Assembly: GCA_905234555.1 (NCBI GenBank) | Contig: CAJOHO010000008.1 | Location: 1 to 46,849 of the forward strand | DNA from: an uncultured Bacteroidaceae bacterium | Lineage (GTDB): Bacteria > Bacteroidota > Bacteroidia > Bacteroidales > Bacteroidaceae | Direction: 5' to 3' | DNA length: 46,849 nucleotides | Shown: positions 46,611 through 46,849 of the stretch, piece by piece | Layout of the letters: each line of letters opens with the position of its first letter | Numbering within the stretch: position 1 is the first letter of the stretch | Made by a program: the position numbers and the translations under genes | The notes under the pieces: generated by a model | The model's database searches: none | What the model was told of the DNA's origin: nothing | What the model saw: the letters and a program-made list of their open reading frames with translations, nothing else

Positions 46611-46800
46611 CCTGTGTTTAGATTTACACAAAAACCTTAAAAACCTCGAAAAGAACGAAAATTATTTAAGACCACGAATCTAACGAATCGCACGAATCTT
46701 TTTTTACGACCACAGATTGAACGGATCAAACGGATTTATGTCACGAAGAGGGATCACTTGTAAAATCCTGCGTTTAGATTTACACAAAAACCCTAAAAAC
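46611..46800. repeat. 34-bp direct repeat pair and ACGAATC repeats in gene-free end region
   Basis: A 34-base sequence (CCTGTGTTTAGATTTACACA and on) at 46611-46644 recurs at 46767-46800 with two changes. Between them ACGAATC occurs at 46674, 46683 and 46692 (9-bp steps). The unit contains its own short inverted repeat (TGTGT/ACACA). No gene is visible from 46424 to the window end. Confidence 0.7.
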
Positions 46801-46849
46801 ACTCACGTCAGTATGTGTCGGACTTACAGTCCTTATACGATTAAAGGTA

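Overview
The window looks like a chromosomal segment of a Prevotella-type member of the Bacteroidota. The evidence is the Bacteroidota -7 promoter word TAnnTTTG at several gene starts, a very large hybrid two-component sensor-regulator, C-terminal type IX secretion (T9SS)-like tails on two secreted proteins, and a GH10 xylanase fused to a CE1 esterase as known from Prevotella ruminicola. No RNA genes, CRISPR arrays or insertion sequences were seen.

The left part (1-19618) is a xylan utilisation locus. It holds a secreted GH43, the bifunctional GH10-CE1 enzyme, a 1191-residue secreted multidomain protein, the regulator, and then an operon: cation-coupled sugar symporter, GH10 lipoprotein, cytoplasmic GH43, xylulokinase and xylose isomerase. 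Together these can cut xylan outside the cell, import the fragments, hydrolyse them inside and feed xylose to the pentose phosphate pathway. A paired direct repeat (TGTAACA, 21 bp apart) lies at the same distance from the -7 box in front of both the 1191-residue protein gene and the symporter operon. It is a good candidate for the regulator's binding site.

The middle part (19677-27848) holds a secreted carboxylesterase on the minus strand. It is followed by a plus-strand group: a GH43-like enzyme of the exo-galactanase type, threonine aldolase, a secreted CE1 esterase, and an outer-membrane beta-barrel gene broken by one in-frame TGA.

The right part (28813-45772) is a tight six-gene unit of secreted or outer-membrane proteins of unknown function: a protein with a T9SS-like tail, a beta-barrel, a giant 2578-residue protein, a fibronectin-like protein and two lipoproteins.

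The most unusual signal is non-coding. Four intergenic arrays (12279-12462, 27931-28050, 28190-28286, 45939-46057) consist of an 8-bp word repeated at an almost invariant 22-bp pitch. The word may be flipped in orientation while register is kept, and the spacers are divergent and A/T-rich. Two different words are used (AGCGTGCT and a TTAA-centred word). The arrays lie after the last genes of transcription units. I do not recognise them as a described element. A fifth array has a 24-bp pitch. Two of the arrays are preceded, on the minus strand, by a promoter-leader-hairpin module.
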